Below are positions 1-8,819 of a DNA stretch of 64,000 bases, piece by piece (position 1 is the first letter of the stretch; every line of letters begins with the position of its first letter). Source of the DNA: Variovorax paradoxus (GTDB taxonomy: Bacteria; Pseudomonadota; Gammaproteobacteria; Burkholderiales; Burkholderiaceae_C). The DNA lies in the NCBI RefSeq assembly GCF_009498455.1, contig NZ_CP045644.1, positions 1,178,001 through 1,242,000 of the forward strand, given 5' to 3'. Position numbers and translations under genes: made by a program. The notes under the pieces are model-generated. The model worked only from the letters and a program-made list of their open reading frames with translations. It ran no database searches and was not told the origin of the DNA.

Positions 1-1
1 G

Positions 2-547
2 GCGCTGGCCACGGTGGAGCGCAACTCGGCCGACGTGGCCGCGGCCGTGAAGACGATCGTGGCAAGCCAGCCGGCGGCGGTGGTCCAGGTCGGCGCCTAC
101 AAGGCCTGCGCGGCGTTCATCCGCGAGGCGCGCAAGGCAGGTTACGGCGGCGTGTTCTTCAACCTCTCGTTCGTGGGCACGCAGGCGCTGGCGGACGAGC
201 TGGGCAAGGAGGCGGCGGGCGTGATGGTCACGCAGGTGGTGCCATCGCCCTACAACCAGGCCAATGCGCTGGCCCGCGAGTTCACCGAGGCGGTGCGCAA
301 GGCGGGCGGGGGCGCGAGCGCCAATTTCTCGAGCATGGAAGGCTACCTGGCCGCCAAGGTGCTGACCGAAGGCCTGCGCCGCGCACCGGGCGGCAAGGGC
401 ACGCGCGACGGGCTGATCGCGGGGCTGGAAAGCATCGAGCGTCAGCAGTTCGGCGGCTTCGAGGTGTCGTTCTCGCCGAAGAGCCACGTGGCGTCGCGGT
501 TTGTCGAGCTGTCGATGCTGACTGCGGATGGGCGGGTGCGGACGTAG
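2..547 (+). CDS. ABC transporter substrate-binding protein, branched-chain amino acid type (C-terminal part)
   Basis: The reading frame is open from the window edge, so the true start lies upstream; the GTG at 14 is internal. The visible 180 or so residues match the C-terminal lobe of LivJ-like periplasmic binding proteins (Peripla_BP_6): alternating Rossmann-like segments, a hinge-like VVQVGAYKACAAFIREAR stretch, a SSMEGYLAAKVLTEGLRR helix typical of the family, and a C-terminal FGGFEVSFSP segment. Such proteins capture amino acids, amides or aromatic acids in the periplasm for an ABC importer. The partner permeases and ATPases are not visible, so the ligand cannot be called. Confidence 0.8.
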   Translation, partial: ALATVERNSADVAAAVKTIVASQPAAVVQVGAYKACAAFIREARKAGYGGVFFNLSFVGTQALADELGKEAAGVMVTQVVPSPYNQANALAREFTEAVRKAGGGASANFSSMEGYLAAKVLTEGLRRAPGGKGTRDGLIAGLESIERQQFGGFEVSFSPKSHVASRFVELSMLTADGRVRT

Positions 548-574
548 TTTTTGTTCACGCGCTCTTGTTCGGGG

Positions 575-820
575 CGCGTGCCCAGGCCACCGGGTACTTC
601 CCTCCGCGAATGTCCCCCGCTTCGCTCCTCCTTGATTTCGCTGCGGGAAGCACCCAGTGTCCTGCGCCCGCTGAGCGCGGTCGTTGGGCTATTCGATCAA
701 CGACCGCACTGCCCAACGCTCACGTCGATGGGGTGCCTTGCGCAGCGAAATTAAGGGGGAGCCCGAAGGGCGGAGGACATTCGCGGAGCAAGGTACCCCG
801 TCGGCGTGAGCACGCCAGAG
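575..820. repeat. Large imperfect inverted-repeat intergenic element
   Basis: This gene-free stretch is a single palindromic element. The left arm (about 575-655) and the reverse complement of the right arm (about 733-820) share blocks such as GGGTAC, CTCCGCGAATGTC, ATTTCGCTGCG and GGCACCC in the same order. At the centre, GCGGTCGTTG at 677-686 pairs perfectly with CAACGACCGC at 698-707 around an 11-base loop. Short open frames across it are by-products of the repeat. It lies between two convergent genes, so it could serve as a bidirectional terminator, or it may be a non-autonomous mobile element; no transposase or target duplication was recognised. Confidence 0.7.
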
Positions 821-836
821 CGCACGCCCAAACGGT

Positions 837-1931
837 TCAGGCGCTGAGCCCGTCCACCGCCTGGAACATCGCCTGTCGCGCCTGACTCACGATCTGGCCG
901 CGCCAGGCGTCGCTGTCCGTGTAGAACGCCTCCACCATGCGTGCGCGGATGCCGTCGGCCAGGTCGGCCGGCGCGTCCGGGTGCTTGTGCAGCCAGTGGT
1001 CGGCGCGCAGCGCGCCGGTCACTTCGAGGATCGGCAGCGTGCCGTATTCGAGCGCGATGCCGGTGTATTCGGCCTGCGGGCACTCTTCGTACACGGCGTC
1101 CCACATCAACCCGCGCAGCAGCGCCGAGGTCGAGGAGCCGTCGTAGATCGAGGTGACGGGCGCGGCGGGTGTGCCCCACCAAGCGTTGGCACGGGCGTAG
1201 GCGACCTTGTCGTCGCGGCAGGCAAAGATGCGCTCGCCCAGGCCGTTGGGGCCGAGGCCCGTGTGCAGGTCGATCCAGGCCAGGCGCTTGGCGTTGCCTG
1301 CATGGCGACGCAATACGCTGCGGATGGTTTTGTTGCTCCAGGTCGGTGCCTTGCCGCCGAAGAACAGGCCATCGTCGAACTGGTACTGGCCGCTGGTCAC
1401 CGCCGCCTGGTAGGCCGTGGCGCCGTGCTTGTCGATCCACTTCTCGACGGCGGCCTGGTTCTCGGGCGTCGGCGGCCAGGTGTCGGGCAGCAGCAGCGGA
1501 TGCAGCTTGGCGTAGGGTTCGTTCACCGGCACGGGCTGCGAAAAGTCGAGGAAGTTGCGGTTCAGGTCGACGTTCTCGTGCGTCACGCGGCGTCCGTACG
1601 AAAAGCCGTGCGGGTTCAGCGCGTGCACGTAGAGCACCGCCACGCCCTGCGCCTTGGCCTTCTCGCGCCATTCGGCATCGTGCAGCGCGAACACCTGCAC
1701 GCCGCTGCCGCAGTGGCCTTCGACGCCGTGGCAGGCGCTGGTGAGGACGAGCAGCCGCTCGGCGTTGGCATCGCCGTCGAGCGCCACGTCCATCGACAGC
1801 TCTTCGCCGTCGCGGCCCTTGAGCGGATGCGCGTGCGGCTCGACCGTGAGGCCGGCGCTGACGCAGCCCTGCAGGAACTTCTGGCGCGCGGGGGCGTAGC
1901 GCGGCGAAAAGGCCTCGCCGATGCCGATCAT
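837..1931 (-). CDS. M14-like zinc carboxypeptidase of the DUF2817 family
   Basis: A 364-residue protein with the DUF2817 hallmarks: a zinc-binding HGVEG motif (His68, Glu71) followed by CGSG, the HENVDLNRNF block that resembles the substrate-binding Asn-Arg of M14 carboxypeptidases, a second zinc-ligand region DLHTGLG, and a late LEYGT segment holding the probable catalytic glutamate. No signal peptide is visible, so it is probably cytoplasmic. The ATG overlaps the stop of the upstream M20 gene as ATGA, implying translational coupling. Together they look like a unit that trims peptides or N-acyl amino acids; the natural substrate is unknown. Confidence 0.85.
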   Translation of the reverse strand: MIGIGEAFSPRYAPARQKFLQGCVSAGLTVEPHAHPLKGRDGEELSMDVALDGDANAERLLVLTSACHGVEGHCGSGVQVFALHDAEWREKAKAQGVAVLYVHALNPHGFSYGRRVTHENVDLNRNFLDFSQPVPVNEPYAKLHPLLLPDTWPPTPENQAAVEKWIDKHGATAYQAAVTSGQYQFDDGLFFGGKAPTWSNKTIRSVLRRHAGNAKRLAWIDLHTGLGPNGLGERIFACRDDKVAYARANAWWGTPAAPVTSIYDGSSTSALLRGLMWDAVYEECPQAEYTGIALEYGTLPILEVTGALRADHWLHKHPDAPADLADGIRARMVEAFYTDSDAWRGQIVSQARQAMFQAVDGLSA

Positions 1932-3130
1932 GGGGCCGTGCCGCCGGGCTTGAGGAACTGCTCGGCGATCTGCACCCAGCAGGTGGCACCCAGCGGAATG
2001 AGGTCGTCGTTGAAGTCGTAGCTGGCGTTGTGCAGCGTGCACGGGCCTTCGCCGTGGTGCACGTCGCGGTGCGCGCCGTCGCCGTTGCCGATGAAGGCGT
2101 AGGCGCCGGGCTTGGCCTGCAGCATGAAGGCGAAGTCTTCCGAGGTCATGGCGGCCTCCTGCTTGAGCACGTTCTCGGGGCCGACGATGCCGGCCATCAC
2201 ATCGCGCGCAAAGTTGGCCTCGGCCTCGGTGTTGATGGTCGGCGGGTAGTAGCGCTCGAAGCGAAATTCGCAGGTGGCGTCGTGCGCGGCGCAGATGTGC
2301 TCGGCGATCTGCTGCATCTTGGCCTCGATCATGTCGAGCACCTCGAGCGAGAAGGTGCGCACGGTGCCCGACAGCTCGCAGTTGTCGGGGATCACGTTGT
2401 TGGTTTCGCCGGCGTGGATGGTGGTGACCGAGATCACCGCCGAATCGGTCGGCTTCATCTTGCGCGTGAGGATGGTCTGGAACGCCTGCACGATCTCGCA
2501 GGCGATCGGCACCGGGTCGATGCCGGTCTGCGGCAGCGCGGCGTGGCCGCCCTTGCCGACCACGTTGACGTGGAACTTGTTGCCCGACGCCATCACCGGG
2601 CCGGGGCTCACGGCGAACTGGCCGGCCTTCATGCCGGGCCAGTTGTGCATGCCGAACACGGCGTCCATGGGGAACTGCTCGAACAGGCCCTCCTTGATCA
2701 TCTCGCGCGCGCCGCCGCCGCCCTCTTCCGCCGGCTGGAAGATCAGGTAGACGGTGCCGTCGAAGTTGCGGTGCTTCGCAAGGTGCTGCGCGGCTGCGAG
2801 CAGCATCGCCGTGTGGCCGTCGTGGCCGCAGGCGTGCATCTTGCCGTGGTGCTTGCTCGCGTGAGCGAAGGTGTTGAGCTCGGTGACGGGCAGCGCGTCC
2901 ATGTCGGCGCGCAGGCCGACGGCGCGGGTGCTGGTGCCGTTCTTGACGATGCCGACCACGCCCGTGGTGCCCAGGCCGCGGTGGATGGGAATGCCCCATT
3001 CGGTGAGCTTGCCTGCCACCACGTCGGCGGTGCGGACTTCTTCGAAACAGAGTTCAGGGTGGGCATGAAGGTCACGCCGGACGGCCGCGATGCCGGCCGC
3101 CTGCGTGACGAGCGAGTCGATGAGTTTCAT
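1928..3130 (-). CDS. M20 family aminoacylase / hippurate hydrolase-like amidohydrolase
   Basis: A 400-residue M20D peptidase that removes N-acyl groups from amino acids. It begins MKLIDSLVTQ and carries the family signatures RRDLHAHPELCFEE, ADMDALPV, the metal-binding HACGHDGHTAM (Cys and His ligands), the PAEEGGGGAREMI block with the catalytic Glu pair, and MHNWPGM. The longer open frame upstream is rejected because family members start at this Met. Its stop overlaps the start of the DUF2817 gene, forming a two-gene operon. Upstream on the minus strand, CCTAGACTGTGTCC contains a TAGACT box that could be a -10 element. Confidence 0.9.
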   Translation of the reverse strand: MKLIDSLVTQAAGIAAVRRDLHAHPELCFEEVRTADVVAGKLTEWGIPIHRGLGTTGVVGIVKNGTSTRAVGLRADMDALPVTELNTFAHASKHHGKMHACGHDGHTAMLLAAAQHLAKHRNFDGTVYLIFQPAEEGGGGAREMIKEGLFEQFPMDAVFGMHNWPGMKAGQFAVSPGPVMASGNKFHVNVVGKGGHAALPQTGIDPVPIACEIVQAFQTILTRKMKPTDSAVISVTTIHAGETNNVIPDNCELSGTVRTFSLEVLDMIEAKMQQIAEHICAAHDATCEFRFERYYPPTINTEAEANFARDVMAGIVGPENVLKQEAAMTSEDFAFMLQAKPGAYAFIGNGDGAHRDVHHGEGPCTLHNASYDFNDDLIPLGATCWVQIAEQFLKPGGTAP

Positions 3131-3185
3131 AGGACACAGTCTAGGCTTTGCGATCAGCGCCGCAAAGACCGTGCCGGGCAAACCC

Positions 3186-4379
3186 TCAGCGGCCGAGGCT
3201 CTTCAGATACTCGGTGCGCGCGGCCAGCGCGGTGTCGGTGAAGTCGGTAAAAACGCCATCGACGCCGAGCTTGTAATAAATCGCGTACTCGTTCTTGCCG
3301 TCCTTGTTGTAGTCGGCGGCCAGGCGACGCGACTCGTTGCGGAAGGTGAAGGGGTGCACGAACAGGCCGGCCTTGTGGGCGTCGGCGATCAGCGTGGTGG
3401 GCGAGACCGAGGTGGCGTCGGCGTCGTTGATCTTGCCGTCCTTGTTCACATCGAGCGGCTTGCCGTCGGCGCCGACGCTGCCCTTGATGCTCACGATGTA
3501 GCGCTTCCAGGGGCCGATGCCGTCGGCGTAGGTCTTGATTTCGGCCAGCCCGGCGGGCGTGACCATGACGTCGAAATTGCGCTTGTCGCCGGCCTTGGTC
3601 CACTCGTAGGGGCGGTCGACGGGCACGGCGTAGGTCATGGCGCCGGTCTTCATGTCGATGCCGTCGCCGTCGATCAGCTGGATGAGCCGGGTGTTCAGGC
3701 CCTTGGCCTTCATGTACTTGAGGCTGCCGGGCTCGAACGACTGCACGTAGATGGGCGCGGTCTTGCTGTTCCAGCCGGCGGCGTTGATGGCGGCGATGAC
3801 CTTGTCTTCCATGGGCATGCCCAGGTCGCGGAAGTAGGTCGGGTTCTTGGTCTCGGGGTAGATCGCGATGGTGCGGCCGGTTTCCTTCGACTTGGCCTTG
3901 GCGAAATCGATGATCTCCTGGAAGGTCGGGATCTTGAACTTGCCGTTGAATTCCTGCGGGCGCTCGGGGTCGGTCGAGATGCCGCCCAGGGTCTTGATCT
4001 CGGCCAGCGTGAAGTCGTTGCTGAACCAGCCGGTCTGGGTTTCGCCGTCGACCTGGATGGTCTTCTTGCGCGAGGCAAAGCGCGCGTGCCTGGCCACGTC
4101 GGTGCTGATGGCCAGGTTGGGGTCGTGGCGGGCGATGAGCACGCCATCCTTGGTGGAGACGAGGTCCATCTCGATGACGTCGGCGCCCAGTTCGATGGCG
4201 CGCGCGTACGACTCCAGCGTCTGTTCCGGCAGGTAGCCCGAGGCGCCGCGGTGGGCGATGACCAGCGGCGGGTTGCCGTCCAGCGTGAGCAGCTTGTGCG
4301 CCGACGGGCCGGTGGTGCCGCAGGCGGCCAGGCTCAGGACGGCCGCGGCGGTCAGGGTGATCTGCAGGGACATGCGCAT
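3186..4379 (-). CDS. glpQ: Lipoprotein glycerophosphodiester phosphodiesterase
   Basis: A 397-residue lipoprotein: the signal peptide ends in LAAC with Cys20 as the lipidated residue, so it is anchored on the periplasmic side. It hydrolyses glycerophosphodiesters to glycerol-3-phosphate and an alcohol. The GDPD fold is shown by HRGASGY at 43-49, E70-x-D72, the catalytic His at 85 (ARHD) and the long inserts of the GlpQ branch. Unusually, residues 310-321 form a complete EF-hand-like loop (D-x-N-x-DGKI...D) and 356-361 start a second, so calcium may bind outside the usual metal centre. ATG at 4379 has GGAGAA seven bases upstream. It is divergent from argE. Confidence 0.92.
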   Translation of the reverse strand: MRMSLQITLTAAAVLSLAACGTTGPSAHKLLTLDGNPPLVIAHRGASGYLPEQTLESYARAIELGADVIEMDLVSTKDGVLIARHDPNLAISTDVARHARFASRKKTIQVDGETQTGWFSNDFTLAEIKTLGGISTDPERPQEFNGKFKIPTFQEIIDFAKAKSKETGRTIAIYPETKNPTYFRDLGMPMEDKVIAAINAAGWNSKTAPIYVQSFEPGSLKYMKAKGLNTRLIQLIDGDGIDMKTGAMTYAVPVDRPYEWTKAGDKRNFDVMVTPAGLAEIKTYADGIGPWKRYIVSIKGSVGADGKPLDVNKDGKINDADATSVSPTTLIADAHKAGLFVHPFTFRNESRRLAADYNKDGKNEYAIYYKLGVDGVFTDFTDTALAARTEYLKSLGR

Positions 4380-4489
4380 GTTGTCTTCTCCATCCAAACA
4401 AAGAAAAAAGAAGAAGCAGGCTACCCGCTGCGCGTGACAACGCCGGTACCCGTCTGCGCGCGCCTTCAACTTCCCGGACAATCTGTTGC

Positions 4490-5656
4490 ATGCAGCACAC
4501 GCTTTCTCCCCAGAGCCTCTTGATGGCGCAAACCTTGGTTCGCATGAACACGGTGAGCGCAAACAGCAACCTCGAGCTGATCGACTTCGCCCAGGCGCAC
4601 CTCGCCGCCCTCGGCGTGAAGAGCCGCATCACCTACAACGCCGAGCGCACCAAGGCGAACCTGTTCGCCACGCTGGGCGAGGGCAAGCCGGCCGGCGTGA
4701 TCCTCTCGGGCCACACCGACACGGTGCCCTGGGACGGCCAGGCCTGGAGCGTCGACCCGCTGTCGGCCGTGGTGCAGAACGAGCGCCTGTACGGCCGCGG
4801 CTCGGCCGACATGAAGAGCTACATCGCGATCGCGCTGGCCAATGCCCAGCGCTTCCTCGAAGGCGACGCGCCCTTCGCCGTGCACTTCGCCTTCACCTAC
4901 GAAGAAGAGATCGGCTGCTTCGGCGTGCGCGAACTCATTGCCGACATGCGCGACGCCGGCATCAAGCCGCTGGCCTGCATCGTGGGCGAGCCCACCAGCA
5001 TGGTGCCGGCCATCGCGCACAAGGGCGTGTACCGCTACAAGTGCTGCGTGCGCGGCAAGGAGGCGCATTCGTCGCTCACGCCGAAATCGGTCAACGCCAT
5101 CGAGATGGCCGCGCGCGTGATCGGCAAGGTGCGCGACATGGCCGAAGACTTCGAGCGCAGCGAGCCGCGCTACGACGGCTTCGACGTGCCCTTCAGCACC
5201 GCCAGCGTGGGCCAGTTCCACGGCGGCATTGCCGACAACGTGGTGCCGCGCGACGCCGAGTTCCGCTACGAATTCCGCGACCTGCCCACGGCCGACGCCA
5301 AGCGCATGCAGTCCGACGTGCTGGCCTACGCCGCGAGCATCGAGCCCGCCATGAAGAAGGTGGCGCCCGACGCCGGCTTCAAGTTCGAAACGATCTGCGA
5401 AATCCCGAGCTTCCTGGGCGCCGCCGGCGACCCGGTCACGCTGCTCGCGCAGCGCCTGGCCAGCGAAGACCGCACCACGCTGGTGGCCTTCGGCACCGAA
5501 GCGGGCCTGTTCAAGAACGCCGGCATCCCCACCGTGGTGTGCGGCCCCGGCAGCATCGAGCAGGCGCACCAGCCTGACGAGTTCGTGAGCCTCGAACAGC
5601 TGGCGCGCTGCGAGCTGTTCATGGAGCGCCTCGCAACTTCGCACAGCATTGGCTGA
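4490..5656 (+). CDS. argE: Acetylornithine deacetylase
   Basis: A 388-residue M20 peptidase-family enzyme converting N2-acetylornithine to ornithine plus acetate in arginine biosynthesis. Metal-ligand motifs are in order: SGHTDTVPWDG (first His and catalytic Asp), RGSADMKS (bridging Asp), YEEEIGCFG (catalytic and ligand Glu), VGEPTS and a late GPGSIEQAHQPDE with the final His. The length agrees with ArgE. ATG 4490 opens the gene just after a GC-rich spacer; its end overlaps the TTG start of the DUF445 gene by 8 bases. N-carbamoyl or succinyl diaminopimelate-type substrates are conceivable alternatives, but the HTDTVPWDG form is typical of ArgE. Confidence 0.9.
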   Translation: MQHTLSPQSLLMAQTLVRMNTVSANSNLELIDFAQAHLAALGVKSRITYNAERTKANLFATLGEGKPAGVILSGHTDTVPWDGQAWSVDPLSAVVQNERLYGRGSADMKSYIAIALANAQRFLEGDAPFAVHFAFTYEEEIGCFGVRELIADMRDAGIKPLACIVGEPTSMVPAIAHKGVYRYKCCVRGKEAHSSLTPKSVNAIEMAARVIGKVRDMAEDFERSEPRYDGFDVPFSTASVGQFHGGIADNVVPRDAEFRYEFRDLPTADAKRMQSDVLAYAASIEPAMKKVAPDAGFKFETICEIPSFLGAAGDPVTLLAQRLASEDRTTLVAFGTEAGLFKNAGIPTVVCGPGSIEQAHQPDEFVSLEQLARCELFMERLATSHSIG

Positions 5657-6908
5657 AGACCCAGGCAGCGCCGCACTGCAGCGCATGAAGCGCATCGCGC
5701 TCGGCCTGCTGTGCGCGGCGGCGCTGCTCTATGCCGTGGCGAGCGCGCTGCATTCGCAGCATCCGGCCTGGGGCTACGTGGCCGCCTTTGCCGAGGCCGC
5801 GATGGTCGGCGCCATTGCCGACTGGTTCGCGGTGGTGGCGCTGTTTCGCCACCCGCTGGGCCTGCCGATTCCGCACACGGCGATCATCCCGAGCAACAAG
5901 GACCGCATCGGCGCGAAGCTCGCGGGCTTCATCTGCGACAACTTCCTGAGCACCGCGCAGGTGCTGGCCAAGCTGCGCCAGTTCGATGCGGCGGGGCGCA
6001 TCGCCGAGTGGCTGGCCCGGCCCGCCAGCGGCGACAGGCTCGGCGAATGGGGCGTGGCCGCCACGCGCTACGGCCTCACCGCCTTTGACGACGAGCGCGT
6101 GCGCGACTTCATGGGCCGCGCCGCCGCGGCCGGCCTGGCCAGGATCGACCTCTCGCGCCTCACCGGCCAGGCACTCGACGCGCTCACGGCCGGCGGGCGC
6201 CACCAGGCGCTGCTCGACGACGTGCTGCAGCAGGTGGCCGAGCTGCTCGACGGCGAGGAGGTGCAGGCGCACATCACCGAAGGCATCGCGCGCGAGATCA
6301 AGACGCTGCGCTACGTCGGCCTGGACCAGGTGGCGGCCAAGCTGGCCACGCGCAAGATCGTGGCCGCCATCGCGCGCACGCTGGCCGAGCTGGCGGCCGA
6401 GCCCGACCACCCGATGCGCAAGCGCTTCGACCACTTCGTCGATGACTTCGTGGTGCGCCTGAAGCTCGACCCCGAGTTCCAGCAGCGCGGCGAGCAGATC
6501 CGCGCCGAGCTCATCGCGCACCCCGCGCTGGGCGACTACCTGCACGGCCTGTGGGGCGAGCTGCTGGGCTGGCTGCACGACGACCTCGGGCGGCCCGACT
6601 CGACCATCCGCCAGCGCATCGCGACGATGGCCGGCGCGCTGGGCCAGCGGTTGCAGAACGACGCGGCGATCCGCGCCTGGATCAACGAGCAACTCGAAGC
6701 CGCCGCGCCGGCGGCCATCGAGCGCTATCGCGAGGACATCCGCCGCTACATCGAGGAGCGCGTGGGCGAGTGGAACGCGCACGAGATGACCGACGAGCTC
6801 GAGCGCCACATCGGGCGCGACCTGCAGTTCATCCGCATCAACGGCACGCTGGTGGGTGGGCTCGTGGGGCTGCTGATCCACACGGCGACGCAGCTGCTGC
6901 GCGGCTGA
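5649..6908 (+). CDS. DUF445 family membrane-anchored protein
   Basis: A 419-residue protein of the DUF445 family (YjiN-like), function unknown. It has one or two membrane helices near the N-terminus (residues 13-50, including a GAIADWFAVVALF segment diagnostic of the family), a long helical middle with HPMRKRFD and FQQRGEQIR segments, and a C-terminal hydrophobic helix GTLVGGLVGLLIHTATQ. The start is uncertain: TTG 5649 overlaps argE and gives MAEDPGSAALQRMKR, similar to the leader seen in relatives, while ATG 5685 is the alternative. Neither has a convincing ribosome binding site; coupling to argE would favour the TTG. Confidence 0.8.
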   Translation: MAEDPGSAALQRMKRIALGLLCAAALLYAVASALHSQHPAWGYVAAFAEAAMVGAIADWFAVVALFRHPLGLPIPHTAIIPSNKDRIGAKLAGFICDNFLSTAQVLAKLRQFDAAGRIAEWLARPASGDRLGEWGVAATRYGLTAFDDERVRDFMGRAAAAGLARIDLSRLTGQALDALTAGGRHQALLDDVLQQVAELLDGEEVQAHITEGIAREIKTLRYVGLDQVAAKLATRKIVAAIARTLAELAAEPDHPMRKRFDHFVDDFVVRLKLDPEFQQRGEQIRAELIAHPALGDYLHGLWGELLGWLHDDLGRPDSTIRQRIATMAGALGQRLQNDAAIRAWINEQLEAAAPAAIERYREDIRRYIEERVGEWNAHEMTDELERHIGRDLQFIRINGTLVGGLVGLLIHTATQLLRG

Positions 6909-7032
6909 ACAAATCGTCTGGTGCTGCGGGTTATCCGCAGCGGACGAAAGTCCGCGTCTTGTCCCGCGAGCGACTGCGCGGCCTCGATCGACTCCTAGAC
7001 TGCGGCCACATCGCAACCCAGAGGAGATCGCC

Positions 7033-8700
7033 ATGCCCCGTCGCTCGATCCGCGCAGCCGCGCTGACCGCCGCCCTCGCCCTGCTCGCCGCCTGCAGTTC
7101 GCTGTCGCCGCCGCCCAAGCGCCCCGCTTCGTGGGCCGCGCCCGAAGTGCTCGTGGCCCCGTCGGCCTTCGCGGGCGTGCACGGCCTGGCCATCGATGCG
7201 AAGGGCCGGCTGCTCGCGGGTTCCGTGCTCGGCAACACGCTGTGGGAGGTCGACCGCCAGACCGGCGCCGCCAGGGTGCTGATCGACGCGCCCGAAGGCC
7301 AGGCCGACGACATCGCGGTCGGGCCGAAGGGCGAGCTGGCCTGGACCAACTACCTCATGGGCATGCTGCGCTACCGCGAGAACGACAGTGCGCCGCTGCG
7401 CGTGCTCGCCAAGGACCTGCCCGGGCTGAACTCGCTGGCCTTCAATGGCAAGAACGGCAAGCTCTACGCCTCGCAGGTGTTCCTCGGCGATGCGCTCTGG
7501 GAGATCGACCGCGAAGGCAAGCAGCCGCCGCGGCTCATCAAGAAGGACATGGGCGGCTTCAACGGCTTCGAGGTCGGGCCCGACGGCCTGCTCTACGGGC
7601 CGCTGTGGTTCAAGGGCCAGGTCGTGAAGATCAACCCCGCCGACGGCGCGATGACGGTGATTGCCGACGGATTCAAGATCCCCGCCGCCGCCAACCTCGA
7701 CGGCAAGGGCAACCTCTGGGTGGTCGATGCGCGCAGCGGCGAGCTGGTGAAGGTCGATCTTGCAAGCGGCAAGAAGACCGTCGCCAAGCAGCTGCGCCCG
7801 TCGCTCGACAACCTGGCCATCGCCAAGGACACGCCGGACGGGACGATCTACATCTCGAACATGGCCAACAACGAGGTGCAGGCCTTCAACCCCGCCACCG
7901 GCGAACTGCGCACGCTCACCAGCGGCAAGCTGGCGGTGCCCGCGGGCCTGAAGGTCGACGGCAACGACCTGTGGGTGGCCGACGTGTTCGGCTTCCGGCA
8001 GGTCGACGTGCGCAACGGCGAGGTGCGCGACGTGTTCCGCATGCAGCGCGAGCCCGAGCTCGACTACCCGTTCGCGGTCGGGCTGTCGCCCAAGCTCTTT
8101 GCGCTGACCTCGTGGTTCACGGGCTCGGTGCAGCTGGTCGACCGAAAGACCCTGAAGACGATCGAAACGATCCACGGCCTGAAGGCGCCGTTCGACGCGC
8201 TGCCCATGCCCGATGGCAGCGTGATCTACGCCGAACTCGCCACCGGCAGCATCACGCGCGCCAGCGGGCCGAAGTTTGCAGAAAAGTCAGTGCTGGCTAG
8301 CGGCCTGAACGGCCCGGTGCAACTGGTGGTCGGCCAGGACGGTGCGCTCTACGTGACCGAGGCGGCCGGCAAGCTGCTGCGCATTCCGCTGGACGCCAGC
8401 GCGCCGCTGCGCACCGTGGCCGACGGGCTGGCGCTGCCCGAGGGCCTGGCCCAGACGCCGTGGGGCAGCTTCATCGTGGCCGAGAGCGCGGCGCGCCGGC
8501 TGGTCGAGATCGATCCGGCCACCGGCACCCGCCGCACGGTCGCCGACAACCTGCCCATCGGCCTGGTTGCCGGGCCCGGCCTGCCGCCGCCCTACGTGGT
8601 GACAGGCGTGGCCGTGGGGCGCGACGGCACGGTCTACGTGTCCGCCGACAAGAACAATTCGATCTATCGAATTCGGCCTGTTATGCAGGGTAACAATTAG
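7033..8700 (+). CDS. Beta-propeller lipoprotein, SMP-30 / virginiamycin-B-lyase-like
   Basis: A 555-residue protein with a lipoprotein signal (LLAACSS, lipidated Cys21) followed by repeated blades of about 40-45 residues. Each blade carries patterns such as GLAIDAKGRLLAG, LWEVDRQTGAARV, NLWVVDARSGELVKVD and GQDGALYVTEAAGKLLRI, typical of NHL/SMP-30/Vgb propellers. It is therefore probably an outer-membrane or periplasmic sensor, scaffold or lactonase-like enzyme; no catalytic residue set can be assigned. ATG 7033 is supported by AGAGGAGATC just upstream, and CCTAGACTG at about 6991 resembles a -10 region. The tail (IRPVMQGNN) runs into an AT-rich intergenic patch. Confidence 0.75.
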   Translation: MPRRSIRAAALTAALALLAACSSLSPPPKRPASWAAPEVLVAPSAFAGVHGLAIDAKGRLLAGSVLGNTLWEVDRQTGAARVLIDAPEGQADDIAVGPKGELAWTNYLMGMLRYRENDSAPLRVLAKDLPGLNSLAFNGKNGKLYASQVFLGDALWEIDREGKQPPRLIKKDMGGFNGFEVGPDGLLYGPLWFKGQVVKINPADGAMTVIADGFKIPAAANLDGKGNLWVVDARSGELVKVDLASGKKTVAKQLRPSLDNLAIAKDTPDGTIYISNMANNEVQAFNPATGELRTLTSGKLAVPAGLKVDGNDLWVADVFGFRQVDVRNGEVRDVFRMQREPELDYPFAVGLSPKLFALTSWFTGSVQLVDRKTLKTIETIHGLKAPFDALPMPDGSVIYAELATGSITRASGPKFAEKSVLASGLNGPVQLVVGQDGALYVTEAAGKLLRIPLDASAPLRTVADGLALPEGLAQTPWGSFIVAESAARRLVEIDPATGTRRTVADNLPIGLVAGPGLPPPYVVTGVAVGRDGTVYVSADKNNSIYRIRPVMQGNN

Positions 8701-8819
8701 TACAAGTTTTAGTTTACTTTTATAAACATATATTACAAACTGGCCGGGACGCCTCGCAGCGTTCCGATCGCATAGGGCAGTCGGGGGTCCGCGAAGCGCT
8801 CTTTCCGAAGGGACACCGC

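Noticed and set aside
551..885. Two short plus-strand frames in the first intergenic region
   Set aside because: They fall wholly inside the inverted-repeat element and have no ribosome binding site or family.
2030..3241. 403-codon plus-strand open frame opposite the M20 gene
   Set aside because: It is antisense to a well-recognised peptidase, rich in Val/His/Gly/Arg repeats typical of GC-rich shadow frames, and matches no family.
5619..7349. 576-codon minus-strand frame opposite DUF445 and flanking genes
   Set aside because: Shadow frame covering several real genes; composition is Arg/Gln/His-rich with no domain.
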